Below are positions 46,150-58,504 of a stretch of 64,000 nt of DNA, one piece after another. The notes below the pieces were generated by a model, which was not told where the DNA came from, ran no database searches, and was given only the letters and a program-made list of their open reading frames with translations. Both the position numbers and the translations under genes were made by a program. Source of the DNA: Volvariella volvacea V23 (Eukaryota; Basidiomycota; Agaricomycetes; Agaricales; Pluteaceae); the NCBI GenBank assembly GCA_000349905.1, contig KB722736.1, positions 3,236,754 to 3,300,753 of the forward strand, read 5' to 3'. Numbering within the stretch: the first letter of the stretch is position 1; each line of letters begins with the position of its first letter.

Positions 46150-47231
46150 ATGGATACCAACAGTCTTGTAGCTATGCTTGCTGCTTTCGCTTTTGTCACG
46201 CTTTCTCTTGGTTCGTCTCAACCGAAATATACACGGCTGTGAAGGCTAAACCTTCCTTTACTGCAACACCGGACAAAACAGCTAGTGGTCTATTATATAT
46301 ATCAGAGTTAATCGAGGAACATTCGCGTCTCGCAAAGGTTGTGGGGCAGAGAGGGATTTATGTGCGTTCACTACTTCACCCATTCATGTCAGCCACTGAC
46401 CGCCAGTTGCGCATAACCAGGTGATAATATCGCTGCATATCTTGTTCTATTTTTCCGACTCTCTTCCTTTCATTCAAACCATCTTCTCCATTTTCTGCCA
46501 TCTCGTATACCTCCAAAATTTCTCCAGCAATTGGCCTCTCATCTCACTAACCTCGCCGTCGTTCATCGCATCATGCATCCTCGTCATTGCCGACCACTTT
46601 ACCTGGTTTTTCCATTTCTCAAGGGTTACACATGAGGCGCGATATACGAGGAATTACCATGCGCTCTCCAAGATGCGCGTTTATAGCTTCACCGAGATTG
46701 CTGCGTTTTTCGGCTTATGTGTTTGGCTGGTGCCTTTATTCCTATTCCTTAGTTTGAGCGCCAATGATAATGCACTCCCAACCGCTGCGGGTATAGTATC
46801 ACATTTACATTTCATTTGGAATGTTAATAACTTCTTGTATAGCCGAACCTGGGTCACCGAACCACATCACTTCGTCTCGGCCATCCTCAATTTCTCTATT
46901 CAAGTCCCTATTTTCAATGCTCCCAATCAAAAAATTGCGCCGACTAGGGAGCTCTAATGATCCAACAAGTGGAATCATTGCTCCAAGGACTCATCAACCA
47001 AAGACACCCTCGGTGGGCTCGATTAGTATGACGAGTTTTGCCCCACCCCCTTCACCGAGCCTATCTCAACGATTACAGGATGGATATGGTAGCGACGGGT
47101 CGGGATCGAATATCCAGTTGAGTGCACCTCCTCGCAGGCAAACAATTAGGGTACAAAGAGGTGAAGCTGGTTTGGGATTGCGAAGGAATACAGGTAATAT
47201 GGGTAATGGAATTCCGTCCAAAACGGATTAG
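46150..47231 (+). CDS. SVP26: Svp26/TEX261-family COPII export adaptor
   Basis: Exon 1 is 46150-46210, then an exon from 46282. Start MDTNSLVAMLAAFAFVTLSL. Then SGLLYISELIEEHSRLAKVV, VIISLHILFYFSDSLPFIQT, FCHLVYLQNFSSNWPLISLT, SPSFIASCILVIADHFTWFF, SFTEIAAFFGLCVWLVPLFL and FLSLSANDNALPTAA, which follow the yeast Svp26 order exactly, including ISLTSP and the GLCVWLVP helix. It has four membrane helices. Svp26 is an ER membrane adaptor for COPII export of certain Golgi glycosyltransferases and Erv29-type cargo. The C-terminal tail (about 130 residues, Ser/Pro and Gly-rich) is longer than in yeast and ends GNGIPSKTD. 132 bases separate it from the next gene on the same strand. Confidence 0.9.
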
Positions 47232-47363
47232 ATTTACTACGCCCTGTATAATCTCCTGTCCGCTTTTTGGTATTGTGTTTGGATTGGAGGCTAATCGCCA
47301 ACAATGGACTTAATGAGTACGCACTGCGGGGGTCCCGTCATCTACTTAGTACTCCCGGGGTTC

Positions 47364-50300
47364 ATGCACCTTTATCTTGGCAATAATCCTCGTTCACTAT
47401 ATCTTGTGACGAGCTCACATGACGAGCGTGCAGGCCGACCTCAACGAGCCCTGGCTTTCCGTGCTGGGGAACGAAGTAATCATCAAGCCATCGTAGAATT
47501 CTTACCAAAACGCGAAGTCAATCTCTCTGGTTTGGTGAAGCTCACAAGTAGAGTCGTTAAGGGTTGTTTGGGATTGATATCTGTGGATGGCGGTATGCAC
47601 ATTGGCACCATTTGTGCGTATTCTTATTGAGGTGTCCGGGCCACGTAGATATTTTCCTCGCCATCGTGACGAGTGCGACCGAGGTTGGGAACGCTCGGCC
47701 CTGCGCCTCAATTCCAGAGCATGTAGCCAAGATCCACGAAGTCTCATTCTTCAGCCTTACTTCATCTGCTTGGGATGACATACCCTTGGCAGAAGTGAAT
47801 CTGGATGGAATGGATGCTCCCTACAACAGTAATAACTATTCACAACAACCTCCTGGACCTCAGGTCTTCGAGCATCCTTGCGCACCCTTAACCAAAATCC
47901 TGTCATCTGGGTCTTTTTACTATGCGACAGAGTCCAGCTGGGATCTTTCCTCGCGGTTGTCCACGAGGCTGTCAAGGGAGAGAGAACCGAATGCGGCTAG
48001 AGACCTTGCAACATATGATGACCGTTTTGTGTGGAATGAGTATATTGTCCGAAGCTTACTTGAATTCAGAGATAGACTGGATTCTCATGAGCGTGCGGAA
48101 CTAGACCAGTGTCAATTCATCGTGAGTCGTCGAATCGGTAGATCAAAAAGACCCTAAATTGACACTGTCGATAGATATTAGCAATACAAGGCTTTGTTGG
48201 GGTTGCGACCATGGCATTACCTGCACCACCCACAGACGGATCACCGACAATAGCTACGCTTTCAGTTATATCCAGATTAGGATGGAAGCGAGCTGGTACT
48301 CGTTTCAATACCCGCGGAGTTGATGATGATGGAAACTGCGCCAATTTCGTCGAGGTGAGCCGCTTTCACCTTGCTTTTTTGCCCTGCTGTATAACAGGGA
48401 TGACTATTAGACGGAGACCATTTTCACAACGGATCAGCATTGTGTCAGTTATGTACAAGTCCGAGGCAGTGTCCCATGTATGTTGACTTGTTCCCATTCA
48501 CTCCACTAACGCGGGCATTCACTGACACCATTTTCAGTGTTCTGGGAGCAACAGGGCATCCAAACATTCGGTCACAGAATTCAAATCACGCGCCCGCAGG
48601 CGTCTCAACCTGCCTTTGAGCGTCATTTTGCCAATTTAATGGAGGAATATGGTTCCATACATGCCATAAATCTGCTCGGAACGAAAGAAAACGAAGCGAC
48701 CTTGACGGAAGCTTATGCTAGACATCTACACAACGCCCGCGATGCTCTTGGGGATGACATCTCTATTACGCATTATGATTTCCACAATGCTGTTCGCATC
48801 GGTGGGCACGACAGTGTAGTGCGTGACTTGAGGTAAGAAGTACATGACATACCTGTTGAACATTGTCTAATGATTGCTCGTTTTTCACCACTAATCGAAG
48901 GCGTATGGAGACGATCGTAGACTTTGTTGATAGGTTTGGATTTTCAATGTGTGATGCTATGTCAGATGAGATCGTCACCGAGCAGAAAGGTGTGTTCAGG
49001 ACCAACTGTCTCGATTGGTGAGTGCTCCTCAATTTTCTTGTCATTACAATTAATACGTGTTCTTATAACATTAGCCTCGATCGCACGAACTTTGTGCAAG
49101 ATATTCTCTCTCGATACACTTTGGAGCAATACCTTTTGTTAGTCAGACGGGAATGGATCATGGCAAACACCCTATGGGCAAACCACCGAGAATTATGGGC
49201 AGAAAATGGCGATGCATTGTCGCGCATATATGCTGGGACGGGTGCACTAAATACGAGTTTTACTCGGAGCGGCAAGAGAACATTAGCAGGCAAGTAGCTC
49301 CTCTCTGAAATCTTTGAAGCATTGAACACAAGCTTTTATGGGGGTTTGTAGGTGTACTTTCTGATGCCACAAAAAGTGTATCCCGTGCATATATCAACAA
49401 CTTTCAAGACAAAGGGAAACAAGTAGCGATTGACATGTTCCTTGTGAGGCTCTTTTTGTGTTCCTAGACTAATATGACAACACTGATATACTTTCCAGGG
49501 GAATTTGAGCTATCAACGGCCTGTGACAATTTATGATCCCATACACGATTCCGTCAGAACTGCACTGGAACAACGGGTTTCAGAGTACTCGACGACAAGA
49601 CATTGCACCATGTTTATCGGTACTTGGAATCTAAATGGCCGTGTGAGTCATTTGTTATGTCCCCAGAGAGTTAGCTAAATCATGTACGCAGTCACCATCG
49701 TCATCTGAGTCCTTGCTGCCGTGGCTGTTCCCCAGAGAAAGTAAGCTGCACCTGATTTCTACTGAAACGTATTGACTAATGCCCCAAGGTGTCAATGAGT
49801 ACGTTTTATGCGGTCCATTCAAGTGAAACTGATCTAAAATTATTAGACCTGATATGATCGTCCTTGGATTCCAGGAGATCGTGCCACTAACGGCCCAACA
49901 GATTGTTCAAACAGATCCCGAGAAACGGTTCGTGACACTTCGTTTGTTCACATCACCATTACTTTGGTCTCATCGGAGTCGCATCACTAGACGAATTGTA
50001 GAACACAGGATTTTGGAGACACTCGACAGGCGCCCAGACAAGAGAGCGAACTATGTTCTCCTGCGTAGTGAACAGGTGAGAAATATCCTCCATAATCACT
50101 ACAAATTCTGATGCAGTAATGGCTTAAAGCTCGTTGGTACAGCCTTGCTTGTCCTGGTCAAGGTTGAATTAACAGCTGTTATCCGTAATGTTGAGGCAAC
50201 AACACGCAAGGTTTGCATTGACTTGTCGAGCTCTTTGCACTGCTCATATACAACTTTGCATCAGACTGGCCTTAGGGGGATGTCTGGCAATAAGGGTGCT

Positions 50301-51577
50301 GTCGCTATTCGTTTAGATTACTACGACACAAGCTTTTGCTTTGTTACCGCTCATTTAGCAGCAGGCCATCACAACATCGACGAACGTAATTCCGATTACT
50401 GGACAATTGCAAATGGACTACATTTCCAAAAAGGAAAGACGATATCGAGTCATGAGTATGCTCGCGTCACTTCAGTTTGAGTGCCACTAATCATCTTCAA
50501 TAGTAATGTGATATGGCTTGCTGACACGAATTACCGTATCGATATGGAGAATGCTGTGGTTCGGTCGCTTGCTGATGTCGATGACTATCAGAGTCTGTTG
50601 AAGGAAGACCAGGTAAAGTTGGCTTCATACATTAGGGTTTTGGAGCCTGAAACTGACCTATTTGATCAATTCAGCTGCGTAAGGCTATGGCGATTGAGGC
50701 AGCTTTTGTCGGGTATGAGGAAGGCCCTGTACTATTCCGACCAACCTATAGATACGACTTGGGGTCGGACAATTATGATACCAGTGAGAAAATGCGCATC
50801 CCCGCCTGGACTGGTTCGTGCCTTCGTGCCTTCATTTTATTTGGAATGCATTCTGATCATTGGTCTAGATCGGATTTTGTTCCGCGGTCGAGCTCTAGAT
50901 ATTTCAGTCTATTCTCGTGCTGAACTACGGTGTTCTGATCACCGCCCAGGCAAGCCAAATAGCCAAGCTATGGATTTTGATTTACTTACTTTGCGGTTTT
51001 CTAGTTTTCGCTATATTCAGAGGGGAGATTAGAATTATAGATAGTGTCAAGCGCGCCGCGCTCTCACAACTCCTCTTGGAGACAGTAATTACAACTGTGC
51101 CCGGAGAGAAGCTTGATGAAAAGTTGGCAACACTTTCATTGCCATCAGATTTGGCAGAATGTAGGTTATGTGATCCATCGAAGTCGCTTAGCATCTAAAC
51201 AGACGTTTATTAGTACCACCCCCAAGCTCAGATGATGCAGCGTGGTGGGATTCCCTGGGTAAGCACGACTGCGTTTTCACCACTATAACACTGACTGTTT
51301 GTTTTCCACGCGCCTGCTATGGGACTCCTTATTATCGGTAGATATGCCCAACGGCGTGATCCCTATCTCCGAATTTCGAAAGATGGAGCAGCAATTTTCA
51401 AGCAATCCATTCCATTCACCGGAAGATTCGCCTCTGTCGCCTTCACCGTCTTCTTCAGACGAAGAATTGTATCACCACGCTCTAACTCTACAAACACCAA
51501 TAGCGCCGACAAAGAAGCCCCCACCCCCACCACCACGGCCTAAAACAACTACCTCGGATATTAATGGTCTTAGCTAA
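47364..51577 (+). CDS. Synaptojanin-type phosphoinositide phosphatase (SAC + 5-phosphatase)
   Basis: The start is [20 protein letters not shown]. The SAC domain has [17 protein letters not shown] sequence, [18 protein letters not shown], and the active CX5R loop [12 protein letters not shown]. The 5-phosphatase domain follows: [92 protein letters not shown] Pro-rich tail ends [20 protein letters not shown]. This fits the yeast Inp51/52/53 class, which clear PI(4,5)P2 in endocytosis. About 18-20 exons are needed. The residues before the CX5R motif and both catalytic sets look intact. The motif usually written WxGDxNYR here has Ala in place of Gly. Confidence 0.93.
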
Positions 51578-51706
51578 TCGCTAATTCGACACTATCACCT
51601 GTCTTCACTTATCATTGTACCACTAACTTTACACATGCCTAACAAGGATTAATGAAAACTAGAAGGACATACCGAGAGCATGCACGGTGTAATAATATGT
51701 ACAATT

Positions 51707-53585
51707 CTAGATCAAGCCTTGCTTCTTCAGGTCCTCATATGTCTTACGATTATAAACGTTGCCCTCATCGTCCTCAAGCTCCTCCATTGTTTCCTGCTGG
51801 AAGATCTCATGTCTGCCTTCTTGCTTCAATTTCTCCGCAACTATGGTTCAAAAGGTCCAATGAGATGACAGGTGAGAAGGAAGCATAGAACACATACGCG
51901 CAAGAGCGTCTTCTATGCGGGTGATTTCATGGAAGTGCTTAGTGTTTGGAAGTCCTAAGGCACGCATTCCGAACGCATGTCGCGATTCCTATGTAATCAT
52001 CTCCAAATTGAGTACTCTGCCGTCCTTCGAAATTGTAGTCTCACCTGGAAGTGTCGATCGAAATTTTTCCTAAGGAGGGACAGGGAGGTCAGTATCAACA
52101 CCAAGTATCACCAAGTTTCTAGAGAAACTCACCTGCCCATGTAAACATGATCTGAACAGATTTCGCAACGGTATTCAACTCCCAACCCATGCAGTTTGTA
52201 TAGCCAATACGGTATGGGCTTTCCGTCCCATCCCAAAGGCAGTTTAAGAGGGTTATATATGCGCTCTTCTTCCTCCTCTTTCTCCTCTGCACCTTCCTCT
52301 CCAGTGACAGCTGGCATTGGCGGGGGTTTGTTTTGCTCCAGCAACTCTTGCTCGCGTTCGCGAGCGGTCAGTGAGAACCTTCGCTCGACGTTGGATTTTG
52401 TGTCATTTATCGTGGAAGAGAGGAAGTCTATCAATTTGGTCGATAGGTAGGTTAAACGGGCTGATTCACGGAAGCGCAGTTTGTTTGCATTGATCACAAG
52501 TGCCGGAGGTGGTGTTGCCTCGGTGCCATTGGGATTAGTTGGAGCCGAAGCAGTGCTAGCTTGTTTTTGCGTTGCTTTAATGTGTTTTTTCGATGTAAGA
52601 TGGGCATCATAAACTGTCTGCTTCGAGTAGTGTCTTTGGCCTGTCGAGAGGGGATACATGTGAGGTGTATGCGAAATGCTAATACCAACACTTACAAGCA
52701 GCACACCAGATTCCACCGTTGTCATTTGCTTGCGCATCATCTTTTTGTTCTTCCCACCCTGGCAGTTCTTGAGCTTCCCACTTCTGTTCGAACTGCGTTT
52801 CGGCCTCTTTTTGCTGGGTGTCAACATCAAGCAGTGGCTGAGACCGTTTGGTGAAGGACAGAAGATACTGGTATAGATTTTTGATGTAACTATGCCAAAT
52901 GAGATCAAACGCGTGAATGCAGACTTCTGTAAACATACCTCTCGTATGCCTTGGAGCTACGCGTCTCCCTTGGCACTTCCTGGTGTACAAGACCATTCAG
53001 CGCCTCTAATAGAACGTCCAGGTATTGTAGATAACCAGGACGCCTCCCAATGTTCTTCAAGTTGGTATATTCGACATGTAAGGCATACAAGTCGACATAT
53101 TTTCCGTACCCTTCCTCTCCAGTGAATAGAAGGCCAATTGCTAAAGGAACTTAGAGATTTGTTGGGATAAAATAGCTGCATAACGCACGATCTTCTTCCT
53201 CAAATTCGTCCGCGACATCATCCTGATCTGGCTCCTCTAATAAAGCTGCCAGCTCAAGTTCAATTCCGCCTGAGACAGCATCAGGATACTTGTTGTGGTG
53301 TTCCTGAATTTTAACCAACCGCGAGTAGAACTCCTGAAGATCGCTCTGTTGCGAGGTAGACGTGAGGGCTTCTATCTCGGCTTTCCGGGCATCTCCATCT
53401 TCATACAGCGCGTCTAGTGCAACGACCTTGGCGGAAATGCGGTCGAGCATCTGTGAAGCTTTGTGCTCATTCTGCACCTTGAGCTCATGAGTAGATTGCG
53501 CTCTCGAGAGTATGGTATACAGCGCGCATTCGTAGCGTTCGATTTCTTCGTGAGTTTGTCGTTGAAGCTCGATGACGGAATCCAT
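51707..53585 (-). CDS. SF3A3: Splicing factor 3A subunit 3 (SF3a60 / Prp9)
   Basis: The start is [20 protein letters not shown], then [40 protein letters not shown], and a first C2H2 finger ([20 protein letters not shown] then KKH) typical of the matrin/U1-like type. The next conserved block, [54 protein letters not shown], holds the second finger. The end is [20 protein letters not shown] followed by LI. SF3a60 is part of the U2 snRNP and contacts the branch-point region. The protein is near 500 residues, as in other species. Upstream in-frame ATG codons exist at 53708 but give no conserved sequence; the start used gives the usual N-terminus. Only 109 bases separate it from FAL1. Confidence 0.95.
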
Positions 53586-53694
53586 AGTGGACACGAGGGA
53601 ACAGGTGTGGCAGTTTGGAAATGTGAGCGGGTGGCAAAGCAGGGGCCGACGCTCCCTGTTCAAACTCCGCTTCCCTCCAAACCACCACTCAAAA
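53586..53694. promoter_or_regulatory. Very short bidirectional promoter between SF3A3 and FAL1
   Basis: 109 bases lie between the two start codons. All 5' UTR and core promoter signals for both genes must lie here or extend into the coding regions. It has a GC-rich stretch and a CCACCACTCAAAA next to the FAL1 start, on the plus strand. No factor site can be named safely. Confidence 0.6.
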
Positions 53695-55310
53695 ATGTCA
53701 GGAATCAACCCGGGAGACGATGTGAGCTTTATTCTGCGGCTCGAATAATTTCAATATTGTGCTCAATGAGTTCCTTTATGCCAGAAACTCGTATTTGAAT
53801 CATCCGAATCAATTTCCGTCGTCTCTACATTCGATGAACTAGGGCTGAAAGAGGATTTATTACGAGGCATCTATGCGTACAGTACGTGACTCCATTGCTC
53901 CACATATCGGTTCACTTTTTCACAGCATGACAACAAGACTTTGAAAAGCCATCTGCCATCCAGCAGCGTGCTATTAAACCAATAACAGAGGGACGAGACG
54001 TCATCGCGCAAGCACAGTCGGGTACCGGTAAAACCGCCACCTTCTCGATTTCCATCCTCCAGTCCATCGATGTCACCCAGCGAGAAACACAAGCTCTTGT
54101 TCTATCGCCTACACGTGAACTGGCAACTCAAATCCAATCCGTTGTTCTTGCATTAGGTGACTACATGAATGTTCAATGTCACGCATGCATTGGCGGTACA
54201 TCCATTGGAGAGGACATCCGGAAGCTGGAGTATGGCCAGCATGTTGTATCAGGAACACCTGGTCGCGTTTTTGATATGATTCGCCGGCGCAGTTTGCGAA
54301 CCCGCAACATTAAAATGCTCGTCCTGGACGAGGCCGATGAACTCTTGAATAAGGGGTTCAAGGATCAGATATATGAAGTCTATCGATATCTCCCTCCTGC
54401 TACACAGGTCGTCCTGCTCAGTGCGACCTTGCCCTACGATGTCCTGGAGATGACAACCAAGTTCATGACCGACCCTGTTCGCATCCTCGTCAAACGTGAT
54501 GAGTTGACATTGGAAGGGATCAAGCAATTCTTCGTTGCTGTAGAGAAGGAAGATTGGAAGTTCGACACGCTTTGCGATCTCTACGATACTCTCACTATCA
54601 CCCAAGCTGTCATTTTCTGCAATACCCGTCGAAAGGTTTGCTTCGCCTTCGTGCCCAGTGGTTCAAATTGTGACACGTTTCCTTGCAGGTCGATTGGCTT
54701 ACAGAGAAGATGCGCGCGTCTAATTTCACGGTGTCCTCTATGCACGGCGAGATGGTCCAAAAAGAGCGGGACGCCATTATGGCTGAGTTCCGCGCTGGCA
54801 CCTCGTATGCACATTCAGATTCGTTGCGCGTTCAGGTACTAATGGGGTTGTAGACGTGTCCTGATTACTACCGATGTTTGGGCTCGTGGTATCGATGTTC
54901 AGCAAGTTTCACTAGTCATCAATTACGACTTACCTGCGTGCGCATCGTCCTTCTAATCCCATGTTCCATTCCAACTGATCCATTTTAGCAATCGTGAAAA
55001 CTATATTCATCGTATTGGCCGGTCAGGTCGATTTGGCAGGAAGGGTGTAGCCATTAACGTACGTATTCCCTTTTTCTCTCTATGCTATGTACTTATGTAC
55101 TTGCGCAGTTCGTGACTATTGATGACGTGAAGGTCTTGCGAGATATTGGTGGGTTTATCTTTTAGTGGGTGGCGCACGGTTATTGATGTATCCTCCTAGA
55201 ACAATTCTACAGTACACAGATCGTAAGCCCACCCACGCAACTTTGCAGATACCTCGTGCTAACTTGAATCTTAGGATGAGATGCCAGTGAACGCTGCAGA
55301 ACTCATCTAA
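53695..55310 (+). CDS. FAL1: DEAD-box RNA helicase Fal1 / eIF4A-III
   Basis: The start is [15 protein letters not shown], then [20 protein letters not shown] (Q motif region with FEKPSAIQ), AQSGTGKTA (motif I), [10 protein letters not shown] (Ia), [14 protein letters not shown] (Ib), VLDEADELL (II, DEAD), [10 protein letters not shown] (III), [52 protein letters not shown] (IV), [20 protein letters not shown] (V), [19 protein letters not shown] (VI). This is the eIF4AIII/Fal1 branch rather than eIF4AI. Family roles are exon-junction complex core in metazoa and 40S rRNA processing in yeast. Nine or so introns are needed; ends MPVNAAELI. Head to head with SF3A3. Confidence 0.94.
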
Positions 55311-57290
55311 GCTAACCATCCTTGTAGCCTCTGTTTTCATTTGGTTCCATGGTTATCCATGTGTAGTTTACGATCCATCGATTCCGATATGTTATTAAAC
55401 ATACTCATTGTTTTGAATGTTATCGAACCATATTGCTGATGGTCGCTTTGTCCATCGTAGCTATTTAGGCAGGGCGTCATGGGATGTATGAATGTCTGTG
55501 TGCCAATGATACGTGCTGATTGTATCTGGTGCCTCCTTTGCTTATCCGGAGAGGCGACCCACCGGTTGCTCCGCCCCAGGCTAAATACGAATATTTGCGA
55601 ATAGGTTTGATGGGTATCATATGTACCCCAAGATAGTGGATGAAGGATTGGTACTATTAGTGAATTGGTGTACGGCAGATTGGGTGTGTACGGCATCGGA
55701 AATTAAAAGATGCTACATTGGACACTTGCAGCTGTAAAACTTTCAGCAACACGTACAATTTTTGTCTGAATAGTCTCGTAAGCCTGAGTATTCTTATAGA
55801 CAGGATTCACCGAAGAGAAATTTGAAGTAAACGCAGGCTGAGTACACCCTGTTTCCTTCTTCACAAAGCGTGTCCTCCTTCTCTACGTCAAATTTCGTGG
55901 CGTGAACGAACAATATAAAAGTGACGAAATTATCCGTTTGGGATGAGAGTGATGGTGTGGCCGAATAACGCTGAACTATAAGGTACTTAATTGGGTATTG
56001 ATGGTTGAAGCCCATACTGGCAGTATGGGCTCTAACCAGTCTAAAAGTCGTAGCAGATCTGCAAGCTGCAGTAGCAAACCAAAACCAATGACTGACTACC
56101 GCACCTAAATTGTTGGATGACTTCGCTCTTGTTCTAGAAGCAATAGGGCTTCGGCACCTTACTCAAAACTTTGTGTTCAGTAGACGCACACACGAAATCA
56201 AGACGCAAACTGCGTAGTAGACTCTCCCCAACGCTGTGGATCGTTGAGCTCTACCCGCCTCCAGTAACGGTAGCATTGAACAAACATAGTACAAGATGGT
56301 TGGTGAGGAAAAGGAAACGACCAACCACGGTAGTAGTAAGCATAAACCTCTAGTGGGAAAATAGAGTTAAGAACTTTACATTACTCGTCCTGGCATTAAA
56401 TGACTCGATTGTGAGTGAGGTGTTTGAATGGATAATCCATTTGCTTCCACGCAAGTAACGCCTTGCGATTTCGGTCAGGACAATGGGCCTCGGGTCTATG
56501 GGCACACAATGCTTCATGGTGCCACTTCAGCATTTCACGAGATTGCCCTACTATATAGCTGATCGGGGGTTATCATCTCTTCGATTCTGATCCCTATGCA
56601 TAGATTGCGGCATTGGAAGGAATGAAAAGGTGAGAATAGGAACTAGACCTGAAGTTCTAAGATTAACAGGAAAGCCCGTGATAAATACGGAAAGTACAAC
56701 GGACACCCACCTGCCGTTGTGGCGGCAACCCTCAACAACTCAACCAGAGGAACGGCTAGCCTTTACTTCCAGGAATGGTGGATTCATATTAATGGCTTCT
56801 CAGGGTATCCCCTTCTTCTCACAGATACCTCCTACGCCTGTTCGGAGTAATCCAAAAGATCAGGAGAACCCGGTATAGCACTGAAAATGTGAGCGTCGCG
56901 GATCGGGTGTAGACATTTTTTAAAAAAGGGTCAAGATCGCACAAAAAGAAGTGAATAGGGTTCTACCCTGCACCTGACACTTAATGCCAATGCGTTGTCA
57001 TCTGGTCAACCTTGTGAAACAAGCCGCCGCTAGCCATTGTAATGCCTTTATCTTTTCCGTGGATTTGCTGCGCGGGCAAGTTTGACATAATGCATGCTTT
57101 ATTTCCTTGTGGCTGGATATAAAGTCCCCGGATTCTTAAGCGGGCCCGAACCATTCCATCCTACTTCAGCGATGTGTTTCTGGCGACGGTGGGTATCGTT
57201 ACCAATTCTATTGACAAACAACGACGCTGACAACGCCCGTCTAGAGTTCGAAATGTTTATGTTCAGTACGTGTATAGTCCTTTAGAGTGT
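55311..57290. other. Gene-poor intergenic stretch
   Basis: About 2 kb with no protein that I recognise. Small open frames here (for example about 56630-56878) have no conserved motif and look like chance. There is an inverted repeat at 56009-56031. No transposase or reverse-transcriptase motif was seen, so if this is a relic element it is a decayed or non-coding one. Confidence 0.4.
56003..56037. repeat. Near-perfect inverted repeat (hairpin)
   Basis: A perfect core of 11-base arms AGCCCATACTG and CAGTATGGGCT with a 1-base G spacer lies at 56009-56031. Pairing extends outward by GGTT/AACC (56003-56006 with 56034-56037) across two mismatched positions. It lies in a gene-poor stretch and could be a MITE or transposon fragment, a transcript end hairpin, or chance. 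Confidence 0.7.
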
Positions 57291-57299
57291 GACATACTT

Positions 57300-57671
57300 A
57301 CGCGGCGGTAGATGTGGACATGGAGTGAATTTAGTAAGTTGTGCTGGGCACAGTGCGGCAGGAGTGCTAATAGTCGACTAGCCTGATGAAGAGGTACTGA
57401 ACAACCAATTCACCAGGATCGCGTTAACGACTTTTCAGATTAAATGCGGCTTGACCAGTTGCAAGTTCAGCCCCAACCACCCAGCAGAGTGTGCTCCCCC
57501 TGTCTGCACGCAAACCTGCTGGCAATAGTAAGTTATCTCTCCTTGATTCTTACGCGCAATTAATCCAATAGTGGGTGGCCCTTAAGTCGCCAGTTTCCGC
57601 AACAATATTCTCCACATCTAGACAAACTCTGTCCAATGTGCATGTCTACCCTGCCAAATGGGATCCCGTAG
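57300..57671 (+). CDS. Probable small Cys-rich protein, 3' part
   Basis: Reading exons from the acceptor side gives RCGHGVNL, PDEE, IKCGLTSCKFSPNHPAECAP, PVCTQTCWQY, FPQQYSPHLDKLCPMC. The end is the TAG at 57669-57671. Two introns have good donors and acceptors: 47 nt before ATTAAATGC and 46 nt (GTAAGT...AATAG) after TGCTGGCAATA. The spaced Cys/His pattern (CGHG, CxxxxC, H, C, C, C, C, CxxC) resembles small zinc-binding or secreted Cys-rich proteins of agaricomycetes as I remember them. The 5' end was not resolved; a start may lie near 57256 or further up. No signal peptide could be assigned. Confidence 0.45.
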
Positions 57672-58032
57672 CCATTCATCCGGGCCACTCTTCCGTTCTA
57701 TCACCATTTACCAACTTTCATTCCTTCATCTCCTTGCAAAGTCTAGACTCCTTACCCGAACAACAGGGCAAGGCACTCCCGTGGATCTCTAAATAGATAT
57801 TTCAAGCGCAATATCCTTGACGTGCGTCGTTTAGTTAATATCATTTGCATTGCTACACCACTGTATTAAATTATGCATTATCAACAAATACGGAAATAGA
57901 ACCGTGTAGCGAGGCGCAAGAGGAGCAGAATATGCATACATATTCAACCAACAAGGGCGACGCCCTGCACCAAGAGCTGTTTGAGCATCGTGGGAGGTTG
58001 GGCAACAAAGATGGGAGTATTGAAACTATTCA

Positions 58033-58504
58033 TCACGGGTCACCGATATTGTGCTTCTTCTTGAGCGCAGCCAGCTCTTCTTCTCGACGAGCCAAGTCAG
58101 CCTTTGCGGCGGCGGCATCTTGCTTGGCAGGCATATGATATAGCACTACAATGTAACGCTCCTGAAGATGGAAACCATTCAGGTGGTCAAGTGCGTTCTT
58201 GGCCTAGATTTTCAGGTCAACACCTTTGCTTCTACACGTAGGAGGAGAAACGTACATCCATCACGTCATCAAACACAACGAAAGCGGTCCCTCTTGTTTT
58301 CTGCTCATTCCCTATTCGTATTTGACGGATGCTACCATACCGGCCAAACAAGTCATAAAGGTCTTCGCCAGTGATTTGATAATTTAGATTCTTGACAAAC
58401 AGAATTCGATTCGCACCAGGAGGGAGTTTTGTCTGTAAGAGCAATGAGAAATGTATCAGGAGGCAGGAGACCAAGGGGCATACCGTTGGGCGAGCAATGG
58501 ACAT
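58033..58504 (-). CDS. SF3B6: SF3b p14 (branch-site RNA-binding protein)
   Basis: Exons 58504-58484, 58432-58256 and 58203-58033 give 122 residues. An RRM fold covers most of the protein: the RNP2-like motif is RILFVKNLNYQITGEDLYDL and the RNP1-like motif is TRGTAFVVFDD. The rest reads AKNALDHLNGFHLQERYIVV, LYHMPAKQDAAAAKADLARR and a C-terminal KKKHNIGDP. This is the p14 subunit of the U2 snRNP SF3b complex, which sits near the branch adenosine and binds SF3B1. The start used (MSIARPTTKLPPGANR) is the shortest that gives the family's usual N-terminus. Length matches the family. Confidence 0.95.

Noticed and set aside
55311..57290. Small ORFs that might be a transposon relic
   Set aside because: No transposase, integrase or reverse transcriptase motif in any frame; no terminal repeats except one short hairpin.
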